Positions 38,901 to 50,380 of a DNA stretch of 64,000 nucleotides are shown here, piece after piece. Source of the stretch: Circinella umbellata (taxonomy: Eukaryota; Mucoromycota; Mucoromycetes; Mucorales; Lichtheimiaceae); NCBI GenBank assembly GCA_025093555.1, contig JAIWNF010000020.1, positions 434,001 to 498,000 on the forward strand. Reading direction: 5' to 3'. The notes under the pieces were generated by a model. It was not told where the DNA came from. It saw only the letters and a program-made list of their open reading frames with translations, and searched no databases. Every line of letters begins with the position of its first letter. Positions within the stretch are counted from its first letter, which is position 1. The position numbers and the translations under genes are program-made.

Positions 38901-40475
38901 TGATGCTGATGATAAAGAACAAAGTGATAATAATAGTATTGATCAAGAGGATGAAGAATACTATGCAGCGATCCAAAAATTACGTAGCAGAAATGGTCTT
39001 GATGTTCATGAATATCAACAAATATGTGATGAAATGAATCGGGTTTTTACTGAAAGTATTCAAAGATATGAACAAAAGGAGCAGCAAAGTAAACACGATA
39101 ATCATCGGCTCCAGGTAATTAAATATTGTTCAGCAAGGTTTATCATGCACATAATATTCATTAATATTGATAATATTGTATTATTTATAGATGGCTTTGA
39201 ATAAGGTATCTTGTGAGGCTAAGCAGTATAAAGAATGGTTCCTGGAAAAACAAGAAATGCATCAAAAGGTACAATTTACATAGCATAAAAAAAAGAAACA
39301 ATAAATGAGGGGTTCAAAATCAGTTGAAGCAGTAATACAATGACGTAACTATAGTTACAAGAGTATGAAGAAAAATCACGTAAAGTGAACGATCAAGTTG
39401 GTTTACTCAAGGTATGTTACCATCACATTTATTCTATTTATATTTTATGTTTACAAACAGTCTATTTTTATAGAGCTAACCACTATTATTAGTCTCAATT
39501 GTTACAATGTAATCGGGAAATATCAAAGTATAAGGAACAAGCGAAAAAAGCTGAGGTATGTATAGTTATTTCTTTTTCTTTTTTTTATATCATCATAAAT
39601 GAAAGAAAAAATCGTTTGATTAGTTAATATATTACATAATCTGCAAATACATTCGATAATGGTGATAATGTTTTAATTCTTTCATAATATGACGACAATT
39701 GGTTTTTTAGGCGCTTTGGAAAGAGGAGAAAGAATCTAATAGAAAAAAATCAGAAGCTATGGAGGCTAAATATTATCAATTACATGACCATGTTGACAAA
39801 TTACATCATGATAATCTAAAAGAAAAAGAGGTCAATAAGCGACCCAGATCAAACAATAAGAGATTAGTACCCCAAGAAGACAACCTGCTTAAAACAACAA
39901 GTAAAATTGCGTCAACAACAAAAAATCAATCACAGGAAGAGCAGTATGAACAGCGTATATTTGGCCTGAAAAACGATGATCAGGGTCAACTCATGTATGA
40001 TACAGATGATGGTGAAGATATTATTATGCAATCTGCTACTAATTCATTCTTAACCGATAATAACAATAATGATATATCACCAAAGCAACAGCATCAATTA
40101 CCAGTTACAAGTACTAGTTCACCAAAAATGGTTAAGCGAACAAAATTAATATCTTATCGTGGCGACGATACCACAATGGCTGAAAGTAGTAGTAGCAGTA
40201 GTGTCGTTAAAAAAGAACAAAGTTCAAGTCAGAGTTTACCAATCACATCAAACATAAAGAATTCTCGTCGTCGTTCTTCAACATCGGACAATAATAGGGA
40301 TAATAATAAATACACTTCTCGCCAAGAGCAGCAAAGCAGTGACAGTGCTCTTGAAAATTATCAGCAGAATACTATTGAGGAAGAAAAGCCTATCACAAGA
40401 CAACCATTGAAGTCAATTAATGAAAATGCACAAGGTCCTCAAAAGAAACGTAGAGTATCTAGTAAAAAAAAATGA
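35925..40475 (+). CDS. Kinesin-like protein with degenerate, P-loop-less motor domain and coiled-coil tail
   Basis: Eighteen exons join in frame to about 989 aa: 35925-36099, 36187-36217, 36279-36376, 36502-36535, 36618-36641, 36717-36821, 36910-36968, 37027-37323, 37468-37604, 37697-37858, 37959-38228, 38356-38542, 38620-38750, 38818-39114, 39191-39268, 39355-39411, 39493-39555 and 39711-40475. The first ~370 aa follow the kinesin motor order by eye. QTVQLVLNGFNAALVMFSVG (about aa 94-113) stands where motors have VLxGYNATIFAYG plus GQTGSGKT; here the P-loop is DAES. VVVRAVTTHDFSKSFSVDLN and LTKFLAEYLVGLGRTVVIM mirror the ...RDSKLTxLLxxxLGGNSxTxMI block, and IEETLYALRFAQ mirrors YEETLSTLRYA. 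SSRSH and DLAGSE are not recognisable. The rest is coiled coil and Ser/Asn/Gln-rich, ending in a basic GPQKKRRVSSKKK. The intron at 37859 begins GC, not GT. A non-catalytic microtubule or scaffold role is an inference. Confidence 0.75.
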
Positions 40476-40851
40476 TGAGCTGGATAATCACGGTAGCGGC
40501 AAAAAGTTATTGCTATTGTATATATAAAATACGTATAATTACAATAAAGAAACACTTAACAGTTTAAGGCTCTTTTGTTTTTCTTATTACATCTTTGACT
40601 GATACTATTGAAATCGATGTTTTTTAAAATTATTCAATGGAATGTTTTTTTTTGTGTTTTTTTCCCCTTCTCTCTTTTCCTCTTCCCTTTCCCTTCAAAA
40701 TCATCTCCTCTGTTTTACCTCTTATACCTAATTGAAAGAGAAAGATTCTTTTTTCTTCTTTTTTACACATTTTGTATCCTATCGATTAAATTTCGTTGTA
40801 GTCCAATTTATATTTTGTTTAGGATATCCTTTTTTCATTATTTGTTGCAAT

Positions 40852-42285
40852 ATGTTATCATCCTTCGCATTTCCCGAGCCACACTTGAAATCAACTGATA
40901 TCAACAATAACGACAACAACAGCAAAAAACATCATAATAAAATTCATCGTAAAAAGTATATCGATGAAACTACATCTGTGCATGAATTAACAGACTTAAT
41001 TGGACGACTTACAGCACAGTTGGAAAAATTAGAAACTAGTAAGACAGAAAAAAGCTTTGCATTCAATAATAATGAACAAAAGCAACAACATCCGCAACAA
41101 CAAAGTAACAACAATAACAGCAATGGTAGTAATAAAAAACGAGTTGTTATTAACCCATTAGCAGCTGATGTTACCCAATCATATGAGAAACTGCTTCTAC
41201 AGAATGAGTATTTACAGGAGTCAATTATGGGACATCGTTGTGGCTGTTGTTCATGTGCTACTAGTACCATAAAAACATCGAAAGCATCTTCTGTGAATGA
41301 TGATATTACAATAGTGGAGGCTGCACCTGGTATTCCATGGTTTTCTCCATATATTTCTTCATCGTTAATCAGTAGCGATAGCGGCAATAGCAACAATGCT
41401 TTGTCAAATGATGATCCATTACACTCCGCATATGCTCATTGGTGTACATTGATGAGATGTTTACCATCGATGGATCCAGAGGCGCAATACTATATTCGAA
41501 CTATCGGTCATTATGCAATGCGACAGCTTTTACATTCCATGCGAAACTGTAACAGCGATTACAATACTATTACTACTATTAATAATGGTAGTGCAACATC
41601 AAAACTCTACAATAGCAGCAAAAATATAAATAGTAACAATAGCAGAGCTAGTAGTATGATGCTCGCAACAACCCCTTCAAGCCCACCTCTATCTGGTATC
41701 CAACGTTATAGCAATTATCACGGGTCATCAAACACTCTATTGAGTAGCCGGACAGCAGGCATGGGATCATCAAGTCATCCAGGTTTAAATACTAGTCATG
41801 CAGGATCATCTACTTTATTAGCTCAACATTCGTCATTATTAAAGACATCATCCACATGTTTGAATGATATGATTCAGCATTCTCATTCACATCCTCATCC
41901 AGTAAATCAATATTCGCACCAGGAAAGTAATGGGTCAATGCTTTGTAAAGCGGATGGTTGGGTCCCATCTCGTAGTATGATGAGTGAAAATCCGTCATAT
42001 CTCTATCATCATCATCGTCATAATAACCAGGGACAATTTCGAGCATCTTATAACCAAGGAGATGAACACGGTCCTCCTCCATCATCTCCACCCTCACAAC
42101 TAGTACATCAACAGCAACAAAGTGTAGCAAATACAGAATCAACATCACCTATACCTACATCATCTAATCGTTTATTTTCTTCTCCTTTAATGCAACATAT
42201 CACTCGACCTTATCATTCAACTAAATTTCGTCGATGGTTCAAAAGACATAACAAAGTATCTCCTGTTGTAAATGGAAATCATTAA
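40852..42285 (+). CDS. Low-complexity Ser/Asn/His-rich protein, unrecognised
   Basis: A single exon encodes 477 aa if the ATG at 40852 (MLSSFAFPEPHLKS) is used. The in-frame ATG at 40732 would add a phenylalanine run typical of non-coding AT-rich DNA, so I reject it; a TTTAG just upstream (near 40822) could be a 5'-UTR splice acceptor. A predicted short coiled coil is SVHELTDLIGRLTAQLEKLE (about aa 44-63). A second helical piece contains YEKLLLQNEYLQESI, followed by a Cys cluster (CGCCSC). A conserved-looking middle block (AYAHWCTLMRCLPSMDPEAQ, then YYIRTIGHYAMRQLLHSM) is the only non-repetitive core. The remainder is S/N/H/P-rich and probably disordered. No function is proposed. Confidence 0.7.
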   Translation: MLSSFAFPEPHLKSTDINNNDNNSKKHHNKIHRKKYIDETTSVHELTDLIGRLTAQLEKLETSKTEKSFAFNNNEQKQQHPQQQSNNNNSNGSNKKRVVINPLAADVTQSYEKLLLQNEYLQESIMGHRCGCCSCATSTIKTSKASSVNDDITIVEAAPGIPWFSPYISSSLISSDSGNSNNALSNDDPLHSAYAHWCTLMRCLPSMDPEAQYYIRTIGHYAMRQLLHSMRNCNSDYNTITTINNGSATSKLYNSSKNINSNNSRASSMMLATTPSSPPLSGIQRYSNYHGSSNTLLSSRTAGMGSSSHPGLNTSHAGSSTLLAQHSSLLKTSSTCLNDMIQHSHSHPHPVNQYSHQESNGSMLCKADGWVPSRSMMSENPSYLYHHHRHNNQGQFRASYNQGDEHGPPPSSPPSQLVHQQQQSVANTESTSPIPTSSNRLFSSPLMQHITRPYHSTKFRRWFKRHNKVSPVVNGNH

Positions 42286-42403
42286 AGAAGCCGATAGTAA
42301 TAGTTTCAGTTTTTGTTCAATTTTATAATATAATTATATATAATAAAGAGTAAATAATAATACAATTATGATAATATCATCAAGTATATACAATCCTCCT
42401 CAC

Positions 42404-43307
42404 TCATTGTCCCTCTCCTTCTGGTTCATTTTTTTCCGGTAAAGATAGTTCATGACTCTCTTCCTTATTATTATCTTTTTTAAAACCTGTTGCGACCAAG
42501 AATATTTCTGTACTTTGCTTTCTACTTGCATCTGGTTTTTCTTGTTTGACTTTGGTAAATTGAGCACGTAACTTTTGACGAAAACCAACCCAATCATCGC
42601 CCATTAACACCTAATAATAATAACCATTTAAAAATGTTTAGATAGTGTGAAGCTTACTATATCCCAATAAAATTTGTATTTGAGAATGCTTTTACCTTGG
42701 CAACAAAAGATCCATTGGGTGCTAATACCGTTTCTGCGAACGATAAAACGGATTCACATAATTCCTATAATACATGTATGAATACTTCCATTAAGAAACT
42801 TCACTTCTTTGTCTCCTTTCCTTTTTCACCTCCACTTCCTTTTGCCAGTAGATATATAAGACTTACAATCGAACGTGCGTGATCGGCCATATGGTTTCCA
42901 GAAAAACTTGGTGCCATATCCGAACACACCAAATCCACTTTCTTATCTCCAATCAATTCCAGTACTTTTTTTCGTACTCCAGGTCGAGTGAAATCGCCTT
43001 GAATAAAATGTGCATTCTTTATCGGATCTATGGGTAATAAATCAATACCAATGACCAGGCCACCACCGTCACCGCTTCTCCTTACTGCTTTTTCAACAGC
43101 ATATTGTGTCCAGCCACCAGGTGCGCAGCCACAATCAATAACAGTATATCCTTTTCGTAATAGTTTATATTTTTGATCGAGTTGAATCAGTTTAAATGCA
43201 CTCCGAGCACGATATTGGTTCGATTTGGCTGCTTTGACATAAGGATCGCGTGCTTGACGTTGTAACCAGCCTTTTGAACTTGTGGAATAAAAGGAACGTA
43301 ATATCAT
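42404..43307 (-). CDS. mrm2: Mitochondrial rRNA 2'-O-methyltransferase (FtsJ/RlmE family, Mrm2)
   Basis: This is an S-adenosylmethionine-dependent ribose 2'-O-methyltransferase of the mitochondrial large rRNA; in yeast Mrm2 modifies U2791 of 21S rRNA. Three exons, 43307-42867, 42764-42696 and 42610-42404, encode 238 aa. The N terminus MILRSFYSTSSKGWLQRQ is a plausible mitochondrial presequence. The SAM motif is VIDCGCAPGGW (about aa 56-66). The FtsJ catalytic tetrad fits K39 (SAFKL), D130 (CSDMAP), K170 (GSFVAK) and E205 (STEIFLVA). The motif SRKQSTEIFLVA near the C terminus is the classic FtsJ ending. The length is between bacterial RlmE (209 aa) and yeast Mrm2 (320 aa). The start codon lies at the edge of an ATT microsatellite (43305-43326). 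Confidence 0.95.
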
Positions 43308-45149
43308 TATTATTATTATTATTATAATTTGTTGTTGTTCATTTATAATAATGACATCCTTTTTTTTTAAAAAATGGCAACGAAAGAAAAAAAAAAGAGT
43401 GGAGTTTTTAGTTTTAAGTATGTTGTTGAGCTGAGAAATGATGTCAAAAAAACATTGCATAATAAAAAAGATTACGCATTGAAAAAGTTCATATTTTTTT
43501 ATCAACACTTGTAGACAATTTATGAGGACTGTGGGATAGCTCTGTGTACATAATATAAGTCATTGTATGTTAAGGTTGAATGTTTACAAAGTAAAAAAAG
43601 AACTCAAAACCTTCATTTTTTTTGTATGTCCTGCCTAATTATAAATGGCAGTGATGATGATGAATATTGAGCAGGTACGAAAGACCATGATAAGAGCATC
43701 ATTACATTAGTTTCCGCATTTTTAATGATAGATGTAATAAAAGATAGGTTTTTCTTACGCATAAGCATACGTACATTGATTAATATCAATTAAAAAATTA
43801 CAAAAAAGAGTCTCATAATAAGTAAAAAAAAGATAGTACGTTTGTATGGCTATAATGGAAAAAAGATCATCAATCTTAAAATTATTGTTCTACATAATGA
43901 GATATGGATTACAATAATGCCAATATCAAAGGAACTAAATATGGCACAGGTGTAAGGAAGAAAATCGATGTAGCGTATGGAAATTGAGGAGGAGATAATT
44001 CCAATGTTGCTGATAATATAAAAGGCTATGCAGGAATGTTGAAATCTTCGCTGGTCGAAGGTAGACAATATATGACTTATTCGGATATGATTTCAGGTGA
44101 GATTCGCGTTGGAGAAATTGGGTTGATTTAGAAGACTTTTTTATTTTCACAAAGAATAAACGTTTGCCACTATATTTTTATTCACTTTCATTCTACACTG
44201 GTTCTGGTTGCTCCGGATGTTCTGGTGTAACACTTTTTATGTACTGGAGGTTCTGGAGGTTCTGGATGTACTGGATGTTCTGGATGTTCTGGATTTTTCC
44301 CATGGTGATGCTCAAGTAATGTTGTGTGTAACAATCATTGATCGTGTGTTTATCTATCATTAATCATTATTATTTATATTTATGTTTATAGAAATACTAA
44401 CAACATGCGATCTTGATATATAATTTCATCAGGTCAAATAACTTTCTGGCATCTTTATTTAAAAAATGAATTACGAAAAGAATACGTAAAGTAAAAATTA
44501 AGTATACTGGAAGAAAAGTCAAGCTTTTGTCATTCTAATAATACCCATAATAGCAATAATACTAATAATGGTACTATCATGATGAATAAAGTAATCATCT
44601 TTTCTTTCTTTTTTTTTTATTCATGCAACTTTAAGTGCTCCGATTGGTTCATTGTTATAAAGTGCACGGACATAATGATAGTTAAACAGAACAACGGCCT
44701 TTCTCTGTCACAAAAAAAGATAAGCAAAACGTGGGGTATAAATACAATTGTATGCACCCGCAGGTAAGAACTTTTTTTTCTGTCTATCTTCTTCGACTTT
44801 CTTTAATCGCAAACTTCATTACGTAACTCTCTATTAAACTCAAACTCAAGGACACATCACAGTTCAAAACAAAAATTCAAAAACGAAACTTTTACATTTA
44901 TATCTATAATATTTACATCCCACTCCTCGTTTTTACTAACTAAATTTATAATACTCATGTAGTATACTAACTTAAGCTCACAAAGTCCATATATTTTTCT
45001 TACTTTCTACGTATTCATTTTTTAAGTACTTTCACTAAAATAGGTCAGAGCTTTTTTTTTTATTTGTCTGGTACTAAATAGCCGGTGTCCCTTTGGGGGA
45101 AATTGGACTATGAATATATTAAGTATGTAATGGAAAAAAAAACAAGTCG
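43308..45149. other. Intergenic region, no clear gene
   Basis: Apart from the CCAGAACAT-type repeat at 44196-44300 (listed separately), only AT-rich DNA is visible. Two overlapping minus-strand frames at 44150-43850 have no recognisable domain and no clear splice context, so I do not call them. Confidence 0.45.
44196..44300 (-). repeat. 9-bp minisatellite reading Pro-Glu-His on the minus strand
   Basis: On the plus strand TTCTGGATG and TTCTGGAGG units recur about ten times with small changes (GTACTGGATG, CTCCGGATG). On the minus strand one frame reads P-E-H-P-E-H-P-V-H-P-E-P-P-E-P-P and stays open for about 38 codons. There is no ATG or domain nearby, so it may be a remnant of a coding repeat or just a minisatellite. 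Confidence 0.5.
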
Positions 45150-46353
45150 ATATTATCATTTATTGTTGATTTGGAAAAAAGTGCTGTAGTTGACTTGCCA
45201 AATCTTGTTGATATTGAACGATCCAAACATGCCACTGACTTACGCAAGATGTTTGAAAATGAACGCCAAACCCCACGATACACGATACGCATGCTTCGAA
45301 CAAATGAGGTCTGTTTACAAGCTGTCATGAGTGATTGGGATTATCCTCATTGAAAACAAAAGCAACGTCAATTCAAATACCTCCATGAAATCCGTAAATT
45401 TGCATTCAAAAAATGTGAAGAGCTTGGCCAACACGTTCCAAATCTTCTCGACGAATACGAAGATATTCTTGGAAATGATTAGAGTAAAACATAGACTGCC
45501 GGTGCCTTTTATCTTCCTACCGATACATACCATCAGCCTGGTGTACAACATACCATTAAGCGAGATAAACATCGTGGTCGTGAACCTATCAATAGAAAGG
45601 TCTTAGAAAACCGAAATGAACAGACTTCAGTCCACAACATCTGATGGGATTTAGCAAAAAGTGATGGCAGCAAAACATCCAATGTGGCTAAACTTTTGAC
45701 TTTTATCCGTACCTGGAAAACCGAAGACCGTAGTTCAAAATTGCATGATGCTCACACACAAGCAAAGCAGAACTCCATCGTTTCCGGGATACAAAAATGT
45801 CAATACGCGCAGAAATTGATAAGACATGTGAACGGATCATTAATATGGAAGACGCGTCTCGTCAACGTGCAATTAAAGAAGGTACCCTTTCAGAGCTGTC
45901 TACAAGAAAGAACAAATTTTTAATAGGTATGGGATTGGATGGAATGTATGAAGGTAATCGTAATGCGCCAAGCATGGACTTGCTCAACAATTTGCCGATA
46001 AACTTTATGACCACGCCAAGGCACGGCAAGAGCCTGCTCACATCGACTTGTCACGTATTGACGAATATCGTAGTAGTAAACTATGCAGTCATTGCTTTAT
46101 GGAAGGTGAAATAATGTATGTGAAGTATTTACGTCGGCCCCGTCCTCCTAGTCGACAAGTCAACAAAGATGAGTTGGATTATCAAGGCAAAGAAAAAGTG
46201 ATTCGTGCCCTTGCCTGTGAAAACATCCACAAGAAATTTCATCGTGATGGAAGTGCGGGAGATGTGCAAGCATCTATAGTCGCTTTCATTCTTGAACACG
46301 GACAAAGACCCCAAGCAGTGATCCGCAAGTCTCGTCGTATTAACTCCCGATAA
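45150..46353 (+). pseudogene. TnpB/Fanzor-like zinc-ribbon transposon protein, degraded
   Basis: A protein-like reading is continuous over ~1.2 kb but broken. From about 45171 the frame runs LPNLVDIERSKHATDLRKMF... and meets TGA (45351), TAG and TAG (near 45480 and 45492) and TGA (near 45643). It shifts near 45790 and again near 46000. The last frame reads HIDLSRIDEYRSSKLCSHC, a charged linker, CENIHKKFHRDGSAGD and RRINSR before a stop at 46351-46353. The CxxC knuckle followed by C...HRDGSAGD matches the zinc ribbon plus RuvC-III region of OrfB/TnpB proteins, whose eukaryotic relatives are Fanzor RNA-guided nucleases. The second knuckle lacks one Cys. The N-terminal part and the first RuvC motifs are not recognisable, so it is probably truncated too. 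The family call is by motif only. Confidence 0.55.
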
Positions 46354-46801
46354 ACCACCAGGCGATCAATAAACTTCCAAGATACATTTTAAGAAAGATT
46401 GACGGGGTTTAAACGTGTGCCAATAAGACAAGCACAAAAATATGATTCTACGACTACGAGAACGAAAAGGGAAAGATAGTATACAAGAGGGGAAATGGGA
46501 TATATAAAAGGATTCAGGTAATAGTATTTTTTTTTCCTATGAGCTATTCTGTCAAGTAATCAAGGAATCAAAGGACTTTGTTTGACAAATGTGTTGAAGT
46601 TGAAATAAGTATTGTATATGCGTAAAAAAAAAATTGATTCTGCACTTAAAAATATATTTTTTGCTGACCTACAGATATAGTTACACCACCACGTCCATCT
46701 CCCACACAACTTGGCTAAGCGGTTTCTTTTTTTTCTTCTTTCTTTGTTTTTCCCTTTATATATATTCTTAACACCCACCCACACACACGAAAAGTTAAAT
46801 C
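46354..46801. other. Intergenic, promoter of SFT2
   Basis: No gene seen. A TATATATA stretch at about 46757 and a C-rich leader (ACACCCACCCACACACACG) precede the SFT2 start codon. Confidence 0.5.
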
Positions 46802-47922
46802 ATGGCATTTGGATTCTTTTCTGCTGTTTATGATGACCAAGGAACTATGGACGATGGTAAAGTCCCGCGATTTATAAAAAATAAATAATAATAAAAAAAA
46901 CTCATGCATAATTTGGGCGGGAATACTTCCTACTAGGTACTTGGAAATTCTGTGGTCTCGACAGAATGCAACGACTCTATGCATTTGGTGCTTGGTAAGT
47001 GGTTATATTTTATATAACGTTCTCTTCCTCTATAAAAACGTTTTTGGGCTAATGATATATATATATATATATATATTAAATGATATAGTTTCGTTGTGGG
47101 CATGTTTATATCGATTTTGGTATGTATCATGAGTGGAAGGAGAAAGGAGCCGGAGAAAAAAAAAGGACCGTGGATAAGACAATTGATATTCTGTTAACCA
47201 ACGTTTTTATATAGTCAACTTTATTCTTGTTAAGTGCAAATGTACCAATATTCGCTATTTTATATAGTATTGGTAACTTGTTATCCATACTGAGGTAAAA
47301 CAAAGTTTCAAAGATGGGATCAAAAGAAGCGATTTTACCAGTATGATTTGAGAATTAAAAAAAAAAACATGTGACTCCTTCCTTTCATATTCTACAGTTT
47401 GACATTTATTGTTGGTATTCCTAAACTACTTAAAACTATGTTTGCACCAGGTAAAGTATATTATCTTAAACAAAAGAAATGGAAAGGAGAGAAAGAAAAG
47501 ATAACTTACATATCAATTATTATTCTTATTTAGTTCGGTTCTGGGCAACTACAATTTATTTGGTATTACTCGTACTAACATTAATTCTGTCTATTTGGGT
47601 AAGTTTCATATACTGATATATACATATATAAACTTGAAATAGATGATATTTTTACATATATATAATAACTCGTAATTATTTGTTAACTTTTATATTCTAG
47701 CTTAAACTTTTTGTTCTTTCCTTTGTTATGGTCATTGTTCAATTCTGTGCAATGGTCTGGTATGCGTAAGTATTGATAATTTTTTTTAATGGGTGGTTTA
47801 AGGTTATCTCATGAGACAATGGTTACTGAATGAATGAATCAATTTTATATAGTGCAAGTTATATTCCCTATGGTCGTGAACTTATTCGACGATTCTTTGG
47901 AAGTTGTATCACTTCTATATAA
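46802..47922 (+). CDS. SFT2: Sft2-type Golgi vesicle transport membrane protein
   Basis: This is a small tetraspan protein of Golgi/endosome membranes. In yeast Sft2 helps endosome-to-Golgi vesicle fusion together with Got1 and Sed5. Eight short exons: 46802-46856, 46937-46994, 47089-47119, 47215-47294, 47398-47450, 47534-47598, 47701-47765 and 47853-47922. All phases agree and give 158 aa, the family's usual size. The N-terminal stretch MDDGTWKFCGLDRMQRLYAF and the C-terminal ending YIPYGRELIRRFFGSC are typical of Sft2 proteins. Four hydrophobic segments follow the N terminus: FVVGMFISILSTLFLLS, FAILYSIGNLLSILS, ATTIYLVLLVLTLILSIW and FVMVIVQFCAMVWYAA. The short loop FIVGIPKLLKTMFAPVRF between segments is also family-like. 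Confidence 0.95.
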
Positions 47923-48195
47923 ACAAACTATTTTTATATATTATATATTCAACACTGTCACTGCTACCATCATATATTATACATATACATTTACATATAT
48001 ATATAACTACAACAATGAAACTAGTTTAATCCACTTTCAACCGTTTATCCGCACTTGATAATTCCACCGACTCTTCCCGTTATTTTTTTTTCTTTTCTTT
48101 AAAAAAATAATATTCTTTATCTAATAATTTTTGTACTTTATACAATTTCTTTAAAAAAAATACACATACATTATCATTATTACTATTATTATATA

Positions 48196-49673
48196 TTACA
48201 ATTTATATGGCATTGTATGACTATTTAGGGCAGCATGAATATTTTCGAGACACATGGAAGCCATACGCTCACGCGTTTCAAATGTCGCGCTTGCTGAAAT
48301 TAAGAAAGTGGAGAAATCTTAAATTTAGTTACCGCTGTATTAAATAAACAGAAGAAAAAAAAAAGGATCGTAAATAAACTTACCAATATGTGGTAAAATA
48401 ATACAATTAGGTAATTGATAAAGTTTATGACTTGGATCAAGCGGTTCTGGTGATGTTACGTCTAAACCAGCAGAGGCAATCAAATTCTCCTCCAATGCGC
48501 GTGCTACCGAGGGTACAAAATTGTTTATTATGATATTATATATATCGTAGCCCTTTATATGTATTAAAGTTAATGAATTACTTACTAAGATCATCTTGTT
48601 GAACAATACCACCACGAGCAGTGTTTACAAATACCTATTTAAAAGATATTATATAAACATTCATATTTATATTATTCCATATACCTCAATCCATATAAAT
48701 ACAAATATAATCCAATTCCACAACTTACAGCATTCTTCTTCATCTTTTTAAATGCTTCATAGTTAAACATTTCTTTTGTTTCGGGTGTCAATGCACAACA
48801 AACAATAACAAAGTCTGCTTCTGAAAGAACATCACTTAATTCACTCTTAAATTCCGCACTTGGTAAATGTTCTTTCAGTTCAGGTTTTTCTCGACGACCC
48901 CAATATAAAATACGAGAAATACCGAATGGTTTAAGACGATGGGCTACAGCTTCACCAATACGGCCCATACCAATAATACCAAGTGTTTTACCCGTGAACT
49001 GTGCTCCACATAACCAAGTAGGTCTCCATGCTCCCCACTACACAAAAATTAATTATATTTTTGGTTTAATAATAACAATAAATAAATGGATGAACGAAAT
49101 GAAATTCTTCTTTTTGAATGTTACCTCGCCCTGAGACCCAGCATTCATGCCTTCTTTCATCCGACGTGCAGCAGCCAAAGTCAACAATACAGTCAAATCA
49201 GCTGTAGCATCAGTTAGCACATCTGGTGTATAACCGAGAGGAATTTTACGTTTATTAAGTTCTTCTACATCCACATGATCAAAACCAACACTCATGGTGG
49301 CAACGACTTTCAATTGTGGACCTATTCTTCCCCGCAATTTTTTTTTAGGTTAATAAATTGATATGATCTATACCCAATTTTTTTATTATTACCTGCCGCG
49401 TCTAAAAGTTCACTGTCAATACGATCCGTTAATAAACAAATGAGAGCATCAGCACCTATACATGTATATATATGAATGAGTATATAAGAAAGCAACGATT
49501 CTACGGGTATATCTCAAGATTCTTAGTAATAGTGCACCTTTAACTTGCTTTAATAACTCATCGCGTGGCATCACGGAATCTTCTTTCCATTGAACTAAAT
49601 CATAATTTTGAGCTTCAAGACGAGCTTGACTGTCTGGAGGAAGAATTCTTGTAGCAACAACTTTGAATGACAT
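48196..49673 (-). CDS. GRHPR: Glyoxylate/hydroxypyruvate reductase (D-2-hydroxyacid dehydrogenase)
   Basis: This NAD(P)H enzyme reduces glyoxylate to glycolate and hydroxypyruvate to D-glycerate. Seven exons: 49673-49538, 49455-49393, 49321-49125, 49037-48729, 48634-48586, 48503-48384 and 48293-48196. They give 323 aa, close to human GRHPR (328). The Rossmann motif is [11 protein letters not shown] (about aa 153-163). The catalytic Arg-Glu-His set fits NTARGG (R242), SPEP (E271) and LPHIG (H290). [15 protein letters not shown] and [13 protein letters not shown] are family blocks of the N-terminal part. [11 protein letters not shown], before the nucleotide site, matches the GRHPR branch. No targeting signal is obvious at [12 protein letters not shown], so a cytosolic location is likely. 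The start is the first ATG after an AT-rich leader. Confidence 0.95.
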
Positions 49674-50380
49674 GACAAAAGGTATACTATGAGAGAGAAA
49701 AAGAGAATAAAAAGAAAAACAAGGTACAGGAAACTAAGACTCAAAAAAAAAAAAGGTTTCTGATACCCCAGGGTCAAATATATATTCCGAGAAAATAGGC
49801 CGATAAAAAAAGTTATAAACTAAGTTTACTTAGTAAAGTCCCTATCTGGGAAGAATAGTATATAGAGTATAAACTTTTCTTTTTCGCACGACAGATAAGG
49901 CCCCAAACACAAAGCCATTAATCAAAGAAATGATAGATTTAATATCAGTAGCATTGCTATAGATACCAAAATAATCATAATGGTTGTCGAACTTGCACCC
50001 CATACGATTCTTATATCAACTTATAGAAGAGAACAAAAGTTGCAGTTTTTGATTTTGGGCCAGGAAAGAGCTTATATTTTGTGTTGAGACTAAAATGCAC
50101 AATTCATTTTTATTCTCATGTTTTTTCAAGGTTACTTATCGTTACTAAGATAAAAAAAAATCCTTTTAAGCTGTTAGATACAAACTATACAGTTAGCATT
50201 CATAATATTACTGCTGACAGCAATAATATTTTCAGCATTACCCTCATCAATACCCCTCTTGTCTATTACTGTATCTATGTATAACAGCAGTAACCTGTTC
50301 ATTACCAGAAGAGAGCGGAGCACCTTATTCGACTTTGAAAAAGATATAAAACAAGTCATTGCAGTAAGCACCTAAAATGG
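49674..50380. other. Intergenic between GRHPR and repeat copy B
   Basis: AT-rich DNA with the GRHPR promoter on its left side. No other gene seen. Confidence 0.45.

Noticed and set aside
40944..41396. 150-codon antisense frame (Leu/Cys-rich) opposite the low-complexity gene
   Set aside because: Reverse translation of CAA/AAC repeats gives Leu/Cys runs; no start context and no domain.
41810..42148. 112-codon antisense frame opposite the same gene
   Set aside because: Shadow of Ser/His-rich codons on the sense strand.
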